From the NCBI RefSeq assembly GCF_030553305.1, contig NZ_JARRAH010000001.1, positions 868,001 to 932,000 on the forward strand: DNA of 64,000 bases. The letters are read 5' to 3'. The position numbers and the translations under genes are program-made. The notes under the pieces were generated by a model. The model had not been told where the DNA came from, did not search any database, and saw nothing but the letters and a program-made list of their open reading frames with translations. The stretch comes from Halomarina ordinaria (GTDB lineage: Archaea; Halobacteriota; Halobacteria; Halobacteriales; Haloarculaceae). Below, piece by piece: positions 40,581-49,349 of this stretch. Positions within the stretch are counted from its first letter, which is position 1. Each line of letters begins with the position of its first letter.

Positions 40581-41575
40581 CCGGTGCGGCGTCGCTCTCC
40601 CCTTCGATACTCGCCGTCGGCCTGCTCGCCGAGGGGCTGTTCGACTGGTTACTGGGGCTGTTCGGCGGGGCCGCCTGTACCGCCGGCCGGGTCGTCGTCG
40701 GGGGCGACGTCTTCTGTGCGGGCTACATGCAGCAGGCGCTGCTCGCCGGCCTCTGCATCGGCGTCATCGCCCCCCTCATCGGGACGTTCCTCGTCCACCG
40801 GCGCCTCGCGTTCATCGGCGAGACGCTCGCGCACACCGCCTTCGCGGGCGTCGCCATCGGTCTCGTCGTCGGGACGAGCCTCGCGTCGCCCGTCTCGCCG
40901 TACGTCGCGGCGCTCGTCGTCGCCGTCGGGAGCGCGCTGCTCGTGCAGGCCATCGCCGAGTACACCGACGCCTACGGCGACGTGGCGATGGCCATCGTCC
41001 TCTTCGGCGGGTTCGCCCTCGGGACGGTCATCATGAGCCTCGACAGCGGCGGCCTCTCGGTCGGTATCCGCGACTACCTCTTCGGGAGCCTCTCGCTGGT
41101 CACGCGGGCGAACGTCGGCCTGCTCGTCGTGCTCACCGCCACCGTCGTCGGGACCGTCGCGGTCACCTACCGGCAACTGCTCTACGTCACCTTCGACGAG
41201 ACGGCCGCCCGCGTCGCGGGCGTGAACGTCCGTCGCTACGAGCGCCTGCTCGTCGTGCTCACGGCGCTGGTCGTGGTCGCGGCGATGCAGATCATGGGCG
41301 TCATCCTCGTCGCCGCGATGCTCGTCGTCCCGGTGGCGGCGGCGGCGCAGGTGGCGACGAGCTTTCGCCAGTCGCTCGCGCTCGCGGTCGTCGTCGCCGA
41401 GGTGGCCGTCGTCGCCGGCATCGTCGTCTCGTACTACTTCGGCCTCCAGGAGAGCGGCATCATCGTGCTGGTGACCATCGCCGGGTTCGTGCTGGCCGCG
41501 GGGGCCGCCCACCTCGGCGTCCCCGAGCGCGCGGGGTCACTCCTCGCGCAGGTCGACGACCGTCGCACCCGCTAG
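40577..41575 (+). CDS. znuB: zinc/manganese ABC transporter permease
   Basis: 332 residues. ABC-3 family permease with about eight to nine membrane helices (SILAVGLLAEGLFDWLLGLF; QQALLAGLCIGVIAPLIGTFLVHRRLAFIG; DVAMAIVLFGGFALGTVIM; ALVVVAAMQIMGVILVAAMLVVPVAAAAQ). HRRLAFIGETLAHTAFAGVA is the cytoplasmic coupling region. The 3' end overlaps a convergent YbaK-family gene by 39 nt. Confidence 0.92.
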   Translation: MTGAASLSPSILAVGLLAEGLFDWLLGLFGGAACTAGRVVVGGDVFCAGYMQQALLAGLCIGVIAPLIGTFLVHRRLAFIGETLAHTAFAGVAIGLVVGTSLASPVSPYVAALVVAVGSALLVQAIAEYTDAYGDVAMAIVLFGGFALGTVIMSLDSGGLSVGIRDYLFGSLSLVTRANVGLLVVLTATVVGTVAVTYRQLLYVTFDETAARVAGVNVRRYERLLVVLTALVVVAAMQIMGVILVAAMLVVPVAAAAQVATSFRQSLALAVVVAEVAVVAGIVVSYYFGLQESGIIVLVTIAGFVLAAGAAHLGVPERAGSLLAQVDDRRTR

Positions 41576-42016
41576 CTCGCGCAGGCGGTCGGGGTCGATA
41601 GGGAACACCGCCTCGGGGGTACCGGCCGCGGCCCACACCGTCTCGTACTCCGTGAGCGTCTCGTCCAGGTAGACCGGGACCGCCCGGTCGTGACAGAACG
41701 GCGGGACGCCGCCGATGGACCACCCGAGCGTCTCGCGGACGGCGGTCGGGTCGGCCATCTCGACGGCGTCGGGCGCCACCCCGTGGACCCCGGCGACCTT
41801 CGTCATATCGACCCGGTTGGCGCCGCTGGTGACACAGACGACGAGGTCGTCGGCCGCCCGGAGCGCGATGGAACTGGCGATGTGGGCGACGTCACAGCCG
41901 ACGGCTGCCGCCGCGTCGGCGGCCGTCCGCGTCCCCTCCGGGAACTCCGTGACCGACGGGTCGAAGTCGTACTCGTCGCGCGCTCGCGCGCTGAACTCCT
42001 GGGCGCGTTGATGCAT
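41537..42016 (-). CDS. YbaK/EbsC-family aminoacyl-tRNA deacylase
   Basis: 159 residues. YbaK/ProX editing domain: FPEGTRTAADAAAAVGCDVAHIASSIALRA, TSGANRVDMTKVAGV, LGWSIGGVPPFCH near the C-terminal third. Such proteins hydrolyse mischarged Cys/Ala/Ser-tRNAPro. Convergent overlap with znuB (39 nt) places its C-terminus antisense to the permease end. Confidence 0.9.
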   Translation of the reverse strand: MHQRAQEFSARARDEYDFDPSVTEFPEGTRTAADAAAAVGCDVAHIASSIALRAADDLVVCVTSGANRVDMTKVAGVHGVAPDAVEMADPTAVRETLGWSIGGVPPFCHDRAVPVYLDETLTEYETVWAAAGTPEAVFPIDPDRLRELAGATVVDLREE

Positions 42017-42105
42017 ATCGCGTCTCGCGGCGCCCGTCGGTATAAGTCCCCCTCCGATACTGACACCAGCGTAACTGCTTTCATGCTGGACGATGAGGCC
42101 GCGGT

Positions 42106-42747
42106 ATGAACCGACGTACCGTACTGGGGACGGTTGCGGTGGGACTCGCGGGAGCGCTCGCCGGGTGTTCGGGTGCCGACTCGACCGGCGACGGGAACGA
42201 GACCGACGAGAACGAGACCGACGAGAACGAGACCAACGGGACCGAACCGACCGACGACGCGAGCGAAGGGGAGTCGAACGGGACCGACGAGGACGACGAG
42301 AACGAGACCGACGAGGGAGAGAACGCGACGGACGCGCCCCCGGAGGACGACGAGAACGAGACCGACGGCGGGAGCGACGAGTCGAACGAGAGCGGCGGGA
42401 GCGAGAGCAACTCGGTCGGGTCGACGCAGTTCCAGGCGCGGTCGTCCAACTGCGGGCAGGGGGCCGAGGAGGCGACCATCACGTTCCCCTCCGCGAGCAG
42501 CGTCGAGGTGGAGGGCGTCATCAGCGGGGACAACGCCTGCTACCGGGCACGCCTCGGCGACGTGACCGTCGAGTCGGGGACACTCACGGCCACCGTCGAG
42601 CGGTACGTCTCGGAGGACGGGCCGGGGGAGTGCGAGGACTGCGTCATCGACATCTCCTACAACGCGACGTTCGGCCTCCGGGAGGACGGCCCCGACCGGG
42701 CCGTCGTCTACCACGACGACGAGGAGGTCGCGACGGCGGAGCGCTGA
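42106..42747 (+). CDS. Tat lipoprotein with acidic linker, unknown function
   Basis: 213 residues. Signal NRRTVLGTVAVGLAGALAGC (Tat motif, lipobox Cys about residue 22). A 75-residue linker of Asn/Glu/Thr/Asp repeats (ETDENET units) follows, then a ~110-residue beta-rich domain (EEATITFPSASSVEVEGVI; VESGTLTATVERYVS) with a CEDC pair. Extracellular surface protein; ligand unknown. Single-gene unit. Confidence 0.85.
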   Translation: MNRRTVLGTVAVGLAGALAGCSGADSTGDGNETDENETDENETNGTEPTDDASEGESNGTDEDDENETDEGENATDAPPEDDENETDGGSDESNESGGSESNSVGSTQFQARSSNCGQGAEEATITFPSASSVEVEGVISGDNACYRARLGDVTVESGTLTATVERYVSEDGPGECEDCVIDISYNATFGLREDGPDRAVVYHDDEEVATAER

Positions 42748-42789
42748 GCGCGCGGCGACCTATTTATCCGCGCCGGTCGAACCCGTCGC

Positions 42790-43191
42790 ATGGAGAGGAC
42801 GCTCGGCGCGGTGTTCGACGAGGAAGTCGTGTCGGCCGCCGCGGCCGAACGGGGACTGGACGCGGCGGCGGTCCGACGCGGACTCGACGCGGTACAGGAC
42901 GCGGCCGAGCGCGCCGTCAGCGTCGACGGCCTCGTCTACGAGTGGCGACGCGCCTTCCGGTTCGACCCGCTGGTCGAACGGACGCCCGAGGCGTACTACC
43001 TGCGCGTCGAGCGACGCGTCTGGGACCACTTCGCCGACCGCTGCGGGTTCGACGACGCGACGCGCGCGGCGGTGACGACCGTCCACGCGGTGACCGCCGA
43101 ACGGCGCCCGGACGTGGCTGGCCGCGACGACGAGCGAAGGCCGGACGACGAGCCGAGCGACCACCGGCCGCTCGTTCTGGTCCGTCGATAG
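42790..43191 (+). CDS. conserved haloarchaeal protein of unknown function
   Basis: 133 residues, all helical. GLDAAAVRRGLDAVQDAAERA, LVYEWRRAFRFDPLVER, AYYLRVERRVWDHFADRCGF, then a charged tail. The aromatic-rich YEWRRAF and RRVWDHF segments are conserved-looking. TATTTATCC about 25 nt upstream supports the ATG. No family identified. Confidence 0.75.
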   Translation: MERTLGAVFDEEVVSAAAAERGLDAAAVRRGLDAVQDAAERAVSVDGLVYEWRRAFRFDPLVERTPEAYYLRVERRVWDHFADRCGFDDATRAAVTTVHAVTAERRPDVAGRDDERRPDDEPSDHRPLVLVRR

Positions 43192-43340
43192 GGGCCGCCT
43201 CGGGACGTGCCGGGGAGAGCACGATTGTTTCACGATTCTGTCAAAATAGTACTCAGATGGGAAACTGGCTTTTGGCTTCCCGAAATAATTTTTCTCAGAC
43301 GGTAATCTTTAAGTGGGTCGCGCCCGAGGTTAGAAACGAG

Positions 43341-43889
43341 ATGAGCACCCAGAAAGAAGCGGTTCGACAGCTTGCCGACGAGGTCGAGGAGAACTCCCTT
43401 CGCATCGACAAGGACCGGTCCGAACAGATAATCGACGCGCTGAACACGGACCTGGCGAACGCCTACGTCCTCTACCACCAGCTGAAGAAGCACCACTGGA
43501 ACGTGGAGGGTGCGGAGTTCCGCGACCTGCACCTGTTCCTCGAGGAGGCCTACGAACGGGTCGAACTCGGTGCCGACGTCATCGCGGAGCGCGCCCAGGC
43601 GCTCGGTGGCGTCCCCGTCGCCGGCCCGGCCAACCAGGAGGAGCGTGCCACCGTCGAGTTCGAGGGCGAGGACGTCTACGACGTCCGGACGTCGCTCCAG
43701 AACGACCTCGAGATGTACGGCGACATCATCGAGGCGATGCGCGACCACATCGAACTCGCCTCCAACCTCGGTGACTACACGACCGAAGAGCACCTCCGCG
43801 AGATCCTGGCGCAGGTCGAGGAGGACGCCCACCACATCGAACACTACCTCGAGGACGACACGCTGGTGCTCGAAGAAGCGACCCACTGA
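43341..43889 (+). CDS. dpsA: DNA-protecting ferritin-like protein DpsA
   Basis: 182 residues. Dps fold with inter-subunit ferroxidase residues (LYHQLKKHHWNVEGAEFRDLHLFLEEAYE, split), AERAQALGG, and IEHYLEDDTLVLEE end. Oxidises Fe2+ with H2O2 and stores iron in a 12-mer; DpsA is abundant in haloarchaea. ATG at 43341 is preceded by CTTTAAGTGG about 30 nt upstream. No TTAGG box is present, so it is not an obvious member of the box-marked regulon. An oligo-T (43908-43913) follows. Confidence 0.95.
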   Translation: MSTQKEAVRQLADEVEENSLRIDKDRSEQIIDALNTDLANAYVLYHQLKKHHWNVEGAEFRDLHLFLEEAYERVELGADVIAERAQALGGVPVAGPANQEERATVEFEGEDVYDVRTSLQNDLEMYGDIIEAMRDHIELASNLGDYTTEEHLREILAQVEEDAHHIEHYLEDDTLVLEEATH

Positions 43890-43907
43890 GGTCCACACCT
43901 TCTCCCG

Positions 43908-43913
43908 TTTTTT
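43908..43913 (+). terminator. oligo-T terminator after dpsA
   Basis: Six T within CCCGTTTTTTGCG, 19 nt after the dpsA stop. Archaeal RNA polymerase terminates at such T-runs; no strong hairpin is needed. Confidence 0.5.
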
Positions 43914-44012
43914 GCGCGCGACCAGCGACGGCGTCGCTCGGAGTGGCGGATGTGATCCGAGAGAGCGGAGAGACCGAGATAGGACGAGAAAGCGAGAGCC
44001 GTCGTGCGGGCG

Positions 44013-44156
44013 CTACTCCTCGACGTCGACGACGACGTCCGTCGCTATCCAGCCGTCGGCGTTACCTGATTCGGTGAAGACGGTGCGGTCGGGCGACGGG
44101 TAGTGGGCCGTCACTGAGCGGTCGGCGGGCGCTGAACTCGGTGCCGGTGCTGCCAT
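44013..44156 (-). CDS. small haloarchaeal protein (47 aa, DUF7331-like) behind an iron box
   Basis: Encoded from the ATG at 44156 to TAG at 44013: starts MAAPAPSSAPADRS, then TVFTESGNADGWIATD and VVVDVEE at the end. The FTESGNADGWIATD core is a conserved haloarchaeal signature (I recall DUF7331). Acidic, no Cys, no membrane helix. An exact 14-bp iron box lies 8 nt upstream (44165-44178), strong evidence that this is a real, metal-regulated gene. Function unknown. Confidence 0.8.
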   Translation of the reverse strand: MAAPAPSSAPADRSVTAHYPSPDRTVFTESGNADGWIATDVVVDVEE

Positions 44157-44164
44157 TACGCGAA

Positions 44165-44178
44165 TTAGGCACGCCTAA
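44165..44178. promoter_or_regulatory. candidate iron box (TTAGG-N4-CCTAA)
   Basis: TTAGGCACGCCTAA, with six paired bases per arm (TTAGGC/GCCTAA), the most symmetrical of the four boxes. It sits 8 nt before the ATG of the minus-strand small gene, with a TATA-like CCTTTTAGC just upstream on that strand (44181-44189). The gene at 44201 ends just beside it, so that gene is not the target. Confidence 0.75.
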
Positions 44179-44200
44179 ACGCTAAAAGGTTTTGGTCCCC

Positions 44201-44890
44201 CTAGAGCGGGAGCCAGTCGGTGCTGAGTTCCTCGTCGTGGAGGTGCCAGCGCTGTTCGGTCGTGACGTGCGGCGAGTCGTCCGCCAGCGTCCGCGGGACG
44301 TGGAGTTCGCGTAGCTCGATGGTCGCGGCGAAGTACGGCTCGAGGCGCTCGACGGTCTCGCTGTCGCGTCCGACCGGGAGGTGGACGTGACACATCCCGC
44401 CGTGCTCGACGGTCGCGGCGGTGATGCCCTCGACGAACGACTCCACGTCCGCCTCGTCGTACCCCTCGACCAGCGGTCGCAGCGAGTCGACGCAGACGCG
44501 CAGTTCGGCCGGGGCGAGTCCCTCCGCGGCCCGGTCGAACGTCTCGATAGCGTCGACGACGTCGCGTTCGAGTGCGCCCAGCGTCGTCGGGAGTCCCTCG
44601 GAGGGAACCGTCGCCGCGGCCGCGCTCCGGGTCGCCGGTCGTCGGTCGAACACGGTGAGCGTGTCGTCGCCCTGACCCGTCTCGGGAACCCGGTCGTCGA
44701 GGTTCGCGACACCGTCGGTCAGGACGACGACGCGCCGACGCGGTCCCTCGTCGTCCTCCCCCAGGAGTCGTCGGCACGCCGAGAGGTGGGACCGGCCGCA
44801 GGTCGCGCCGACGACGAGCAGGCTGCTTCCGCGGCGCTTCAACCCGGCGAGCGCCTGTGCGAACGCACCTGCCCCGAATTCTGCAGTCAT
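44201..44890 (-). CDS. haloarchaeal DUF7504-like protein (degenerate RecA/KaiC fold)
   Basis: 229 residues from the ATG at 44890. N-terminal KRRGSSLLVVGATCGRSHL is a P-loop-like loop lacking the canonical GKT. Later elements (RRVVVLTDGVANLDD; LRVCVDSLRPLVEGYDEADV; ATVEHGGMCHVHLPV) fit a haloarchaeal family of inactive RecA-like proteins often beside HTH regulators. Function unknown; family name recalled. A 6-4-6 inverted repeat (44893-44908) touches its start. Confidence 0.75.
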   Translation of the reverse strand: MTAEFGAGAFAQALAGLKRRGSSLLVVGATCGRSHLSACRRLLGEDDEGPRRRVVVLTDGVANLDDRVPETGQGDDTLTVFDRRPATRSAAAATVPSEGLPTTLGALERDVVDAIETFDRAAEGLAPAELRVCVDSLRPLVEGYDEADVESFVEGITAATVEHGGMCHVHLPVGRDSETVERLEPYFAATIELRELHVPRTLADDSPHVTTEQRWHLHDEELSTDWLPL

Positions 44891-44892
44891 AC

Positions 44893-44908
44893 CTATTCTT
44901 TCGAATAG
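44893..44908. promoter_or_regulatory. inverted repeat at the start of the DUF7504-like gene
   Basis: CTATTCTTTCGAATAG, perfect 6-4-6 arms, begins 3 nt upstream of the minus-strand ATG at 44890. An AT-rich TATAATAAGG (44921-44930) upstream may be the TATA box region. Its position suits an operator; the regulator is unknown. Confidence 0.45.
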
Positions 44909-45022
44909 TCCGTGGTAGGATATAATAAGGATTGTGGAGAGAGTCGGGACTCTCGCAGAATAGGACACGTCTCACTTCCGAACGGTCGACACACGTTTGC
45001 CTCGGCGCGCCAACGCCGACAC

Positions 45023-45769
45023 ATGAGCAATCGGCCCCGCGACGACGACCTCGAAGCGCGCGTCGACGACCTCGCGGCGACGCTCGACGCCCTCCGCGAC
45101 GAACTGGCGGACCTCGACGAGCGAGAGGGCCTCGGCGGGCGGGAGAGACGGCCGCGCCGTCGAACGCCGCCGCGTCCCGGGGAGTTCCTCCGGTTCACCG
45201 AGGAGTACACCATCCCGACGCTCGTCTCGTTCCTCGAGGCGAACATCCGCGCGCTGGAACTGCTCCAGGGACTGCTCCGCATCGCGGGCGGGCGGGACCT
45301 CCCCCGGGGCGACGCCGACCGCGAACGGGTCACCCGCGCCGGCCAGCGCGCGCTCGACGGGGTCGACGCCGTCCTCTCGGACCTCGGCGACGCGCTGGAG
45401 GGCCAGCCGACCGACGAGGACGCCCGTGACCTGCTCGGAGAGGCGCGCACGCTCCGCCGCGACATCGACGACGCGCTCCGGGGACGGTCGCGACCGACCC
45501 GACAGGTCGACGACGTGAGGGACGACCCGTCGCGGCGCGACGCGGGGACGGACGCCGACGACGCCGACGGCCCCATCTCCATCGCCGTCGAGGACCGCCG
45601 CGAGGACGAGAACGAGGCGGAACGAACTGGGGCGGACCGCGACGCGGGCGACGCGACGGACGCCCCGCCCGGGGTGGACGTGGACGCGGAACTCGACGCG
45701 ATTCGTCACGAAGTGCGTGGCGACGAGGAGGGGGACGAGTCGTCGTCGCCCGACGAGGAGGAGGAGTAG
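45023..45769 (+). CDS. conserved haloarchaeal protein with coiled coil and acidic tail
   Basis: 248 residues from the ATG at 45023. N-terminal coiled coil (LEARVDDLAATLDALRDELADL), then an ordered middle (FTEEYTIPTLVSFLEANIRALELLQGLLR and TRAGQRALDGVDAVLSDLGDAL), followed by ~100 residues of acidic disorder ending in a Glu run. The coiled coil and conserved central helix suggest a scaffolding or gas-vesicle-like protein; I recall DUF7547. Function unknown. Stop lies 2 nt from the convergent thiolase-subunit gene. Confidence 0.7.
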   Translation: MSNRPRDDDLEARVDDLAATLDALRDELADLDEREGLGGRERRPRRRTPPRPGEFLRFTEEYTIPTLVSFLEANIRALELLQGLLRIAGGRDLPRGDADRERVTRAGQRALDGVDAVLSDLGDALEGQPTDEDARDLLGEARTLRRDIDDALRGRSRPTRQVDDVRDDPSRRDAGTDADDADGPISIAVEDRREDENEAERTGADRDAGDATDAPPGVDVDAELDAIRHEVRGDEEGDESSSPDEEEE

Positions 45770-45771
45770 TC

Positions 45772-46134
45772 CTACTCGACCGGTTCGAACCGGTAGCCGT
45801 CCCAGGTCTGACTCTCGGGTTCGCGGATGCCCGCGTTCGGGTCGCGCAGGTCGTCGGCGTACACCGGTCGGACCTCGTCGCCGATGTCGACGCTCGCCTC
45901 CGTGAGCTGGCCGAGGGCGCGGACGGGTTCGCCGTCGACGTCGAACTCGACGATGGCGAGGTGGTTCGGTTCGCGCACGCCCGGGGGTGCCGACATACTG
46001 GTCGTCCAGGTGACGACCGTCGCGGTGTACTCGCTCAGGTCGACCGTCTCGACCGGTTCGCTCCCGTCGGGGCCGACCGGGTGACCGGGGTAGCTGATGC
46101 TGCCGTCGGCGTACCGGGTCGCCTCCATCGTCAC
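45772..46134 (-). CDS. OB-fold (DUF35) small subunit of a beta-ketothiolase
   Basis: 120 residues. OB-fold: YTATVVTWTTSMSAPPG, HLAIVEFDVDGEPVRALGQL, VRPVYADDLRDP. DUF35 proteins usually carry a zinc ribbon at the N-terminus; this one has no Cys at all. It overlaps the thiolase gene by 4 nt (ATGA). In Haloferax mediterranei, BktB and PhaA thiolases consist of just such an alpha (thiolase) plus beta (DUF35) pair, so this is probably the beta subunit. Confidence 0.85.
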   Translation of the reverse strand: MTMEATRYADGSISYPGHPVGPDGSEPVETVDLSEYTATVVTWTTSMSAPPGVREPNHLAIVEFDVDGEPVRALGQLTEASVDIGDEVRPVYADDLRDPNAGIREPESQTWDGYRFEPVE

Positions 46135-47285
46135 TGTCCCGCCTCCATGATGGTGGTGATGACGCAGTTGCCGAACCCGCCGACGTTACAGCAGAGACCG
46201 ACCTCCGCGTCGACCTGCCGCGGGCCGGCCTCGCCGACGAGTTGCGTGTATATCTCGTAGCCCTGTGCGACGCCGCTCGCGCCCAGCGGGTGGCCCTTGG
46301 ACTTCAGGCCGCCGGAGGTGTTGATGGGCAGGTCGCCGTCGCGTTCGGTGACGCCCTCCTCGACGGCCTCCCAGGCGTGGCCCTTCTCGAAGAAGCCGAG
46401 GTCCTCGCTCTGGAGGAACTCGAGGATGGTGAACATGTCGTGGAGTTCGGCCACGTCGATGTCCTCGGGACCGTAGCCCGACATCTCGTAGGCGATCTCG
46501 CCGCTGTCGACGACGCCGCCCATGGTCGTCGGGTCGGCACGCTCGTGGACGACGTGGGTGTCCGTCGCGCCGCCGACGCCCGCGATGCGGACGTAGTCGT
46601 CGGCGTACTCCTCGGCCACCTCGACGGGACAGAACAGCAGCGCCGCGCTCCCGTCGGTGATGGGACAGAAGTCGTACAGCCGGAGCGGGTCGGCGACGAT
46701 GGGCGACTCGAGGACGGTGTCGAGGTCGACCTCCTTCCGGAACTGCGCGTGGGGGTTGTCGACGCCGTTCTTGTGGTTCTTCACCGCCACGCGCGCGAGG
46801 CTGTCGCGCGGCGCGTCGTAGGTGTCGAGGTAGAGCCGGGCCGTCAGGCCGGCGAAACTCGGCAGCGTGACGCCGTGTTTGTACTCGACGGGGTGGGTGA
46901 TGGACGCGATGACGTCCGTCGCCTCCTTCGTCGTACAGTGGGTCATCTTCTCGCCGCCGACGAGCAGCGTCATGTCGCTCGCGCCGCTGGCGACCGACTG
47001 CCACGCCGCGTAGATGCCCGCGCCACCGGAGGAGGACGTCTGGTCCACGCGCTGGGTGTACGCCGGAATCGCGCCGAGGTCGTGCGCCAGCATGTTCGGC
47101 ACGCCCGTCTGTCCCTCGAACTCGCCGCTCGCCATGTTCGAGACGTACAGGTGGTCTATCTCGTGTGGGGCGACGTTCGCGTCCTCCAGACACGCCTGGC
47201 CGGCCTCGGCGAGCAGGTCGGACACCCAGCCGTCGCGCTGGCCGAACTGGGTCATCGACGCACCGACGATGGCGACGTCCGTCAT
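46131..47285 (-). CDS. beta-ketothiolase alpha subunit, Ser-type (BktB/PhaA-like)
   Basis: 384 residues from the ATG at 47285. Thiolase fold: MTDVAIVGASMTQFG, then VDQTSSSGGAGIYAAW where the catalytic Cys of bacterial thiolases (CASGG) is Ser; active His in VAELHDMFTI and GLKSKGHPLGASG; C-terminal CCNVGGFGNCVI. Haloarchaeal BktB was reported with a Ser-His-His triad, which fits. Condenses acetyl-CoA with acetyl- or propionyl-CoA. Paired with the downstream DUF35 subunit. Confidence 0.88.
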   Translation of the reverse strand: MTDVAIVGASMTQFGQRDGWVSDLLAEAGQACLEDANVAPHEIDHLYVSNMASGEFEGQTGVPNMLAHDLGAIPAYTQRVDQTSSSGGAGIYAAWQSVASGASDMTLLVGGEKMTHCTTKEATDVIASITHPVEYKHGVTLPSFAGLTARLYLDTYDAPRDSLARVAVKNHKNGVDNPHAQFRKEVDLDTVLESPIVADPLRLYDFCPITDGSAALLFCPVEVAEEYADDYVRIAGVGGATDTHVVHERADPTTMGGVVDSGEIAYEMSGYGPEDIDVAELHDMFTILEFLQSEDLGFFEKGHAWEAVEEGVTERDGDLPINTSGGLKSKGHPLGASGVAQGYEIYTQLVGEAGPRQVDAEVGLCCNVGGFGNCVITTIMEAGQ

Positions 47286-47426
47286 CGCCGTCCCTCCGTC
47301 GCGTCCCTCATCGCTCCCCCTGGAACCACGTCCCGTCGCGTGGTGTCTCGATACTGTCACTCATTGTCGTGCCTCATGACGCGGGATGCACTTTGAACCC
47401 TGATAAGTGTTGGCGGTTCGCCGGCG

Positions 47427-47774
47427 TCAGCGCCGGCCGCGGGCGCGGCCGGCCATCTTCCACTCCTCGCCGCGCGCGACCGTCCGGGGGAGGTCACAGC
47501 GGGTGCGACAGCCGTAGCGACCCGCGAGCGACCAGCGGTCGGGCGTCTCGGGGGTCGACTCCCGGGCGGCGGCCGCCCGCCGGTCGGCGAGGTGGGCCTG
47601 GACGGCACAGACGAGCGCCGCGGCCTCCTCGTCGCTCGCGTCCGCCGGAATCGAGACCGAGACGGTTCCGGCCTCCGTGGGGACGTCGACGGTCTGGTCG
47701 GTCGGTTCGGCGTCGAGGGCGGTCTCGGCGTCGCTGTCGATGCTGTGGACGTGGGTGTGGGCTTCGGTGGACAT
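47427..47774 (-). CDS. PccX-like third subunit of acyl-CoA carboxylase
   Basis: 115 residues. Variable acidic N-terminus, then [35 protein letters not shown], a short helix-rich core like the acyl-CoA carboxylase epsilon/PccX peptides. The C-terminus ([17 protein letters not shown]) resembles the end of actinobacterial AccE. H. mediterranei needs PccX for propionyl-CoA carboxylase. Immediately follows pccB (2 nt). Confidence 0.78.
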   Translation of the reverse strand: MSTEAHTHVHSIDSDAETALDAEPTDQTVDVPTEAGTVSVSIPADASDEEAAALVCAVQAHLADRRAAAARESTPETPDRWSLAGRYGCRTRCDLPRTVARGEEWKMAGRARGRR

Positions 47775-47776
47775 GG

Positions 47777-49348
47777 TTACAGTGGGATGTTGCCGTGGTC
47801 TTTCGGCGGGCCGTCGGCGCGCTTGCGTTCGAGGAGCGCGAGGTCCTCGACGAGCCGCTCGCGCGTCTCCTGCGGCTCGATGACGTCGTCGATGTAGCCC
47901 CGCTGGGCGGGCTTGTACGGGTTGGCGAACTCCGCTCGGTACTCGTCCATCAGGGTCTCGCGGCGGGCGTCGGTGTCCTCGGCCTCGCGCAGTTCGTCGC
48001 GGTAGAGGATGTTGACGGCGCCACGGGGGCCGAGGACGGCCATCTCGGCGCCGGGCCAGGCGTAGTTCACGTCCGCGCCCAGTTCCTTCGACCCCATCAC
48101 GATGTAGGCGCCGCCGTAGGCCTTCCGGGTGATGACCGTCGCCAGCGGGACGGTCGCCTCGGCGTAGGCGTAGATGAGCTTCGCCCCGTGGCGGATGATG
48201 CCGTTGTGCTCCTGGTCGGTGCCGGGCATGAACCCCGGCACGTCGACGAGCGTCACGACGGGGAGGTTGAAGGCGTCACAGAAGCGCACGAAGCGCGCAC
48301 CCTTCTGGCTCGAGTCGATGTCGAGGGTGCCGGCGTTCGCCCGGGGCTGGTTGGCGACGATGCCCACCGGCCGGCCGTCGAGGCGGGCGAAGCCGACGAC
48401 GAGGTTGCGGGCGTAGCCGCCGTGGACCTCGAAGAACGTCTCGCGGTCGACGAGTTCGTCGACCACGTCCACGACGTCGTACGGTTTCCGCGGTTCCTCC
48501 GGGACGATGGCCGACAGCGCCTCGCAGGAGCGCGCCGGGTCGTCGCCGGTGTCGTAGCGCGGCGGGTCCTCCAGGTGGTTCGCCGGGAGGTACGAGAGGA
48601 GGTGGCGGATGTCGTCGAGCGCCGCCTCCTCGGAAGGGGCGGTCATGTGGGCGACGCCGCTCGTCGAGGCGTGGGTGGTGGCGCCGCCGAGTTCGTCCTT
48701 CGATATCTGTTCGCCGGTGACCGTCTCGATGACGTTCGGCCCCGTAATCATCATGTGGCTGGTGTCCTCCACCATGACGGTGAAGTCGGTCAGCGCGGGG
48801 GAGTAGGTCGCCCCACCCGCACACGGACCCATGATACCCGATATCTGCGGGACGAGGCCGGACGCCTTCGTGTTGCGTCGGAAGATGCGGGCGAAGCCGA
48901 CGAGCGAGTCGACGCCCTCCTGGATGCGCGCGCCCGCCGAGTCGTTCAGGCCGACGACGGGAACGCCCGCGTCGACGGCCATGTCCATCGCCTTGCACAC
49001 CTTGTCGGCGACGGCCTCGCCCACGGACCCCCCGAGGACCGTGAAGTCGTGGGCGAAGACGAACACCGGACGGCCGTCCACCTCGCCGCGTCCGGTGACG
49101 ACGGCGTCGCCCGGGAAGCGCTTCTCTGCCATGTCGAAGTTCGTCGACTGATGCTCGACGAAGGTGTCGAGTTCGCGGAACGTGCCGTCGTCGAGGAAGT
49201 AGTCGACGCGCTCGCAGGCGGTCAGTTTCCCCTTCTCGTGCTGGCGCTCGATGCGCGCCTCCCCGCCGCCGAGGTGGGCACGCTCGCGCCGTCTACGGAG
49301 CTCCTCGACGGGGGATTCCTCCGCCGTGCGATGGAGTTCCTCGCTCAT
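47777..49348 (-). CDS. pccB: acyl-CoA (propionyl-CoA) carboxylase carboxyltransferase subunit
   Basis: 523 residues. Carboxyltransferase domains N and [53 protein letters not shown], then [25 protein letters not shown] and [16 protein letters not shown]. Transfers CO2 from biotin to acetyl- or propionyl-CoA. No biotin carboxylase/BCCP gene is nearby, so it must be encoded elsewhere. Operon with the upstream reductase (1 nt gap) and downstream PccX. Confidence 0.94.
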   Translation of the reverse strand: MSEELHRTAEESPVEELRRRRERAHLGGGEARIERQHEKGKLTACERVDYFLDDGTFRELDTFVEHQSTNFDMAEKRFPGDAVVTGRGEVDGRPVFVFAHDFTVLGGSVGEAVADKVCKAMDMAVDAGVPVVGLNDSAGARIQEGVDSLVGFARIFRRNTKASGLVPQISGIMGPCAGGATYSPALTDFTVMVEDTSHMMITGPNVIETVTGEQISKDELGGATTHASTSGVAHMTAPSEEAALDDIRHLLSYLPANHLEDPPRYDTGDDPARSCEALSAIVPEEPRKPYDVVDVVDELVDRETFFEVHGGYARNLVVGFARLDGRPVGIVANQPRANAGTLDIDSSQKGARFVRFCDAFNLPVVTLVDVPGFMPGTDQEHNGIIRHGAKLIYAYAEATVPLATVITRKAYGGAYIVMGSKELGADVNYAWPGAEMAVLGPRGAVNILYRDELREAEDTDARRETLMDEYRAEFANPYKPAQRGYIDDVIEPQETRERLVEDLALLERKRADGPPKDHGNIPL

Positions 49349-49349
49349 C

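Noticed and set aside
43200-43340. dpsA promoter as a member of the iron-box regulon
   Set aside because: DpsA stores iron, but no TTAGG-N4-CCTAA or close variant occurs in its upstream region.
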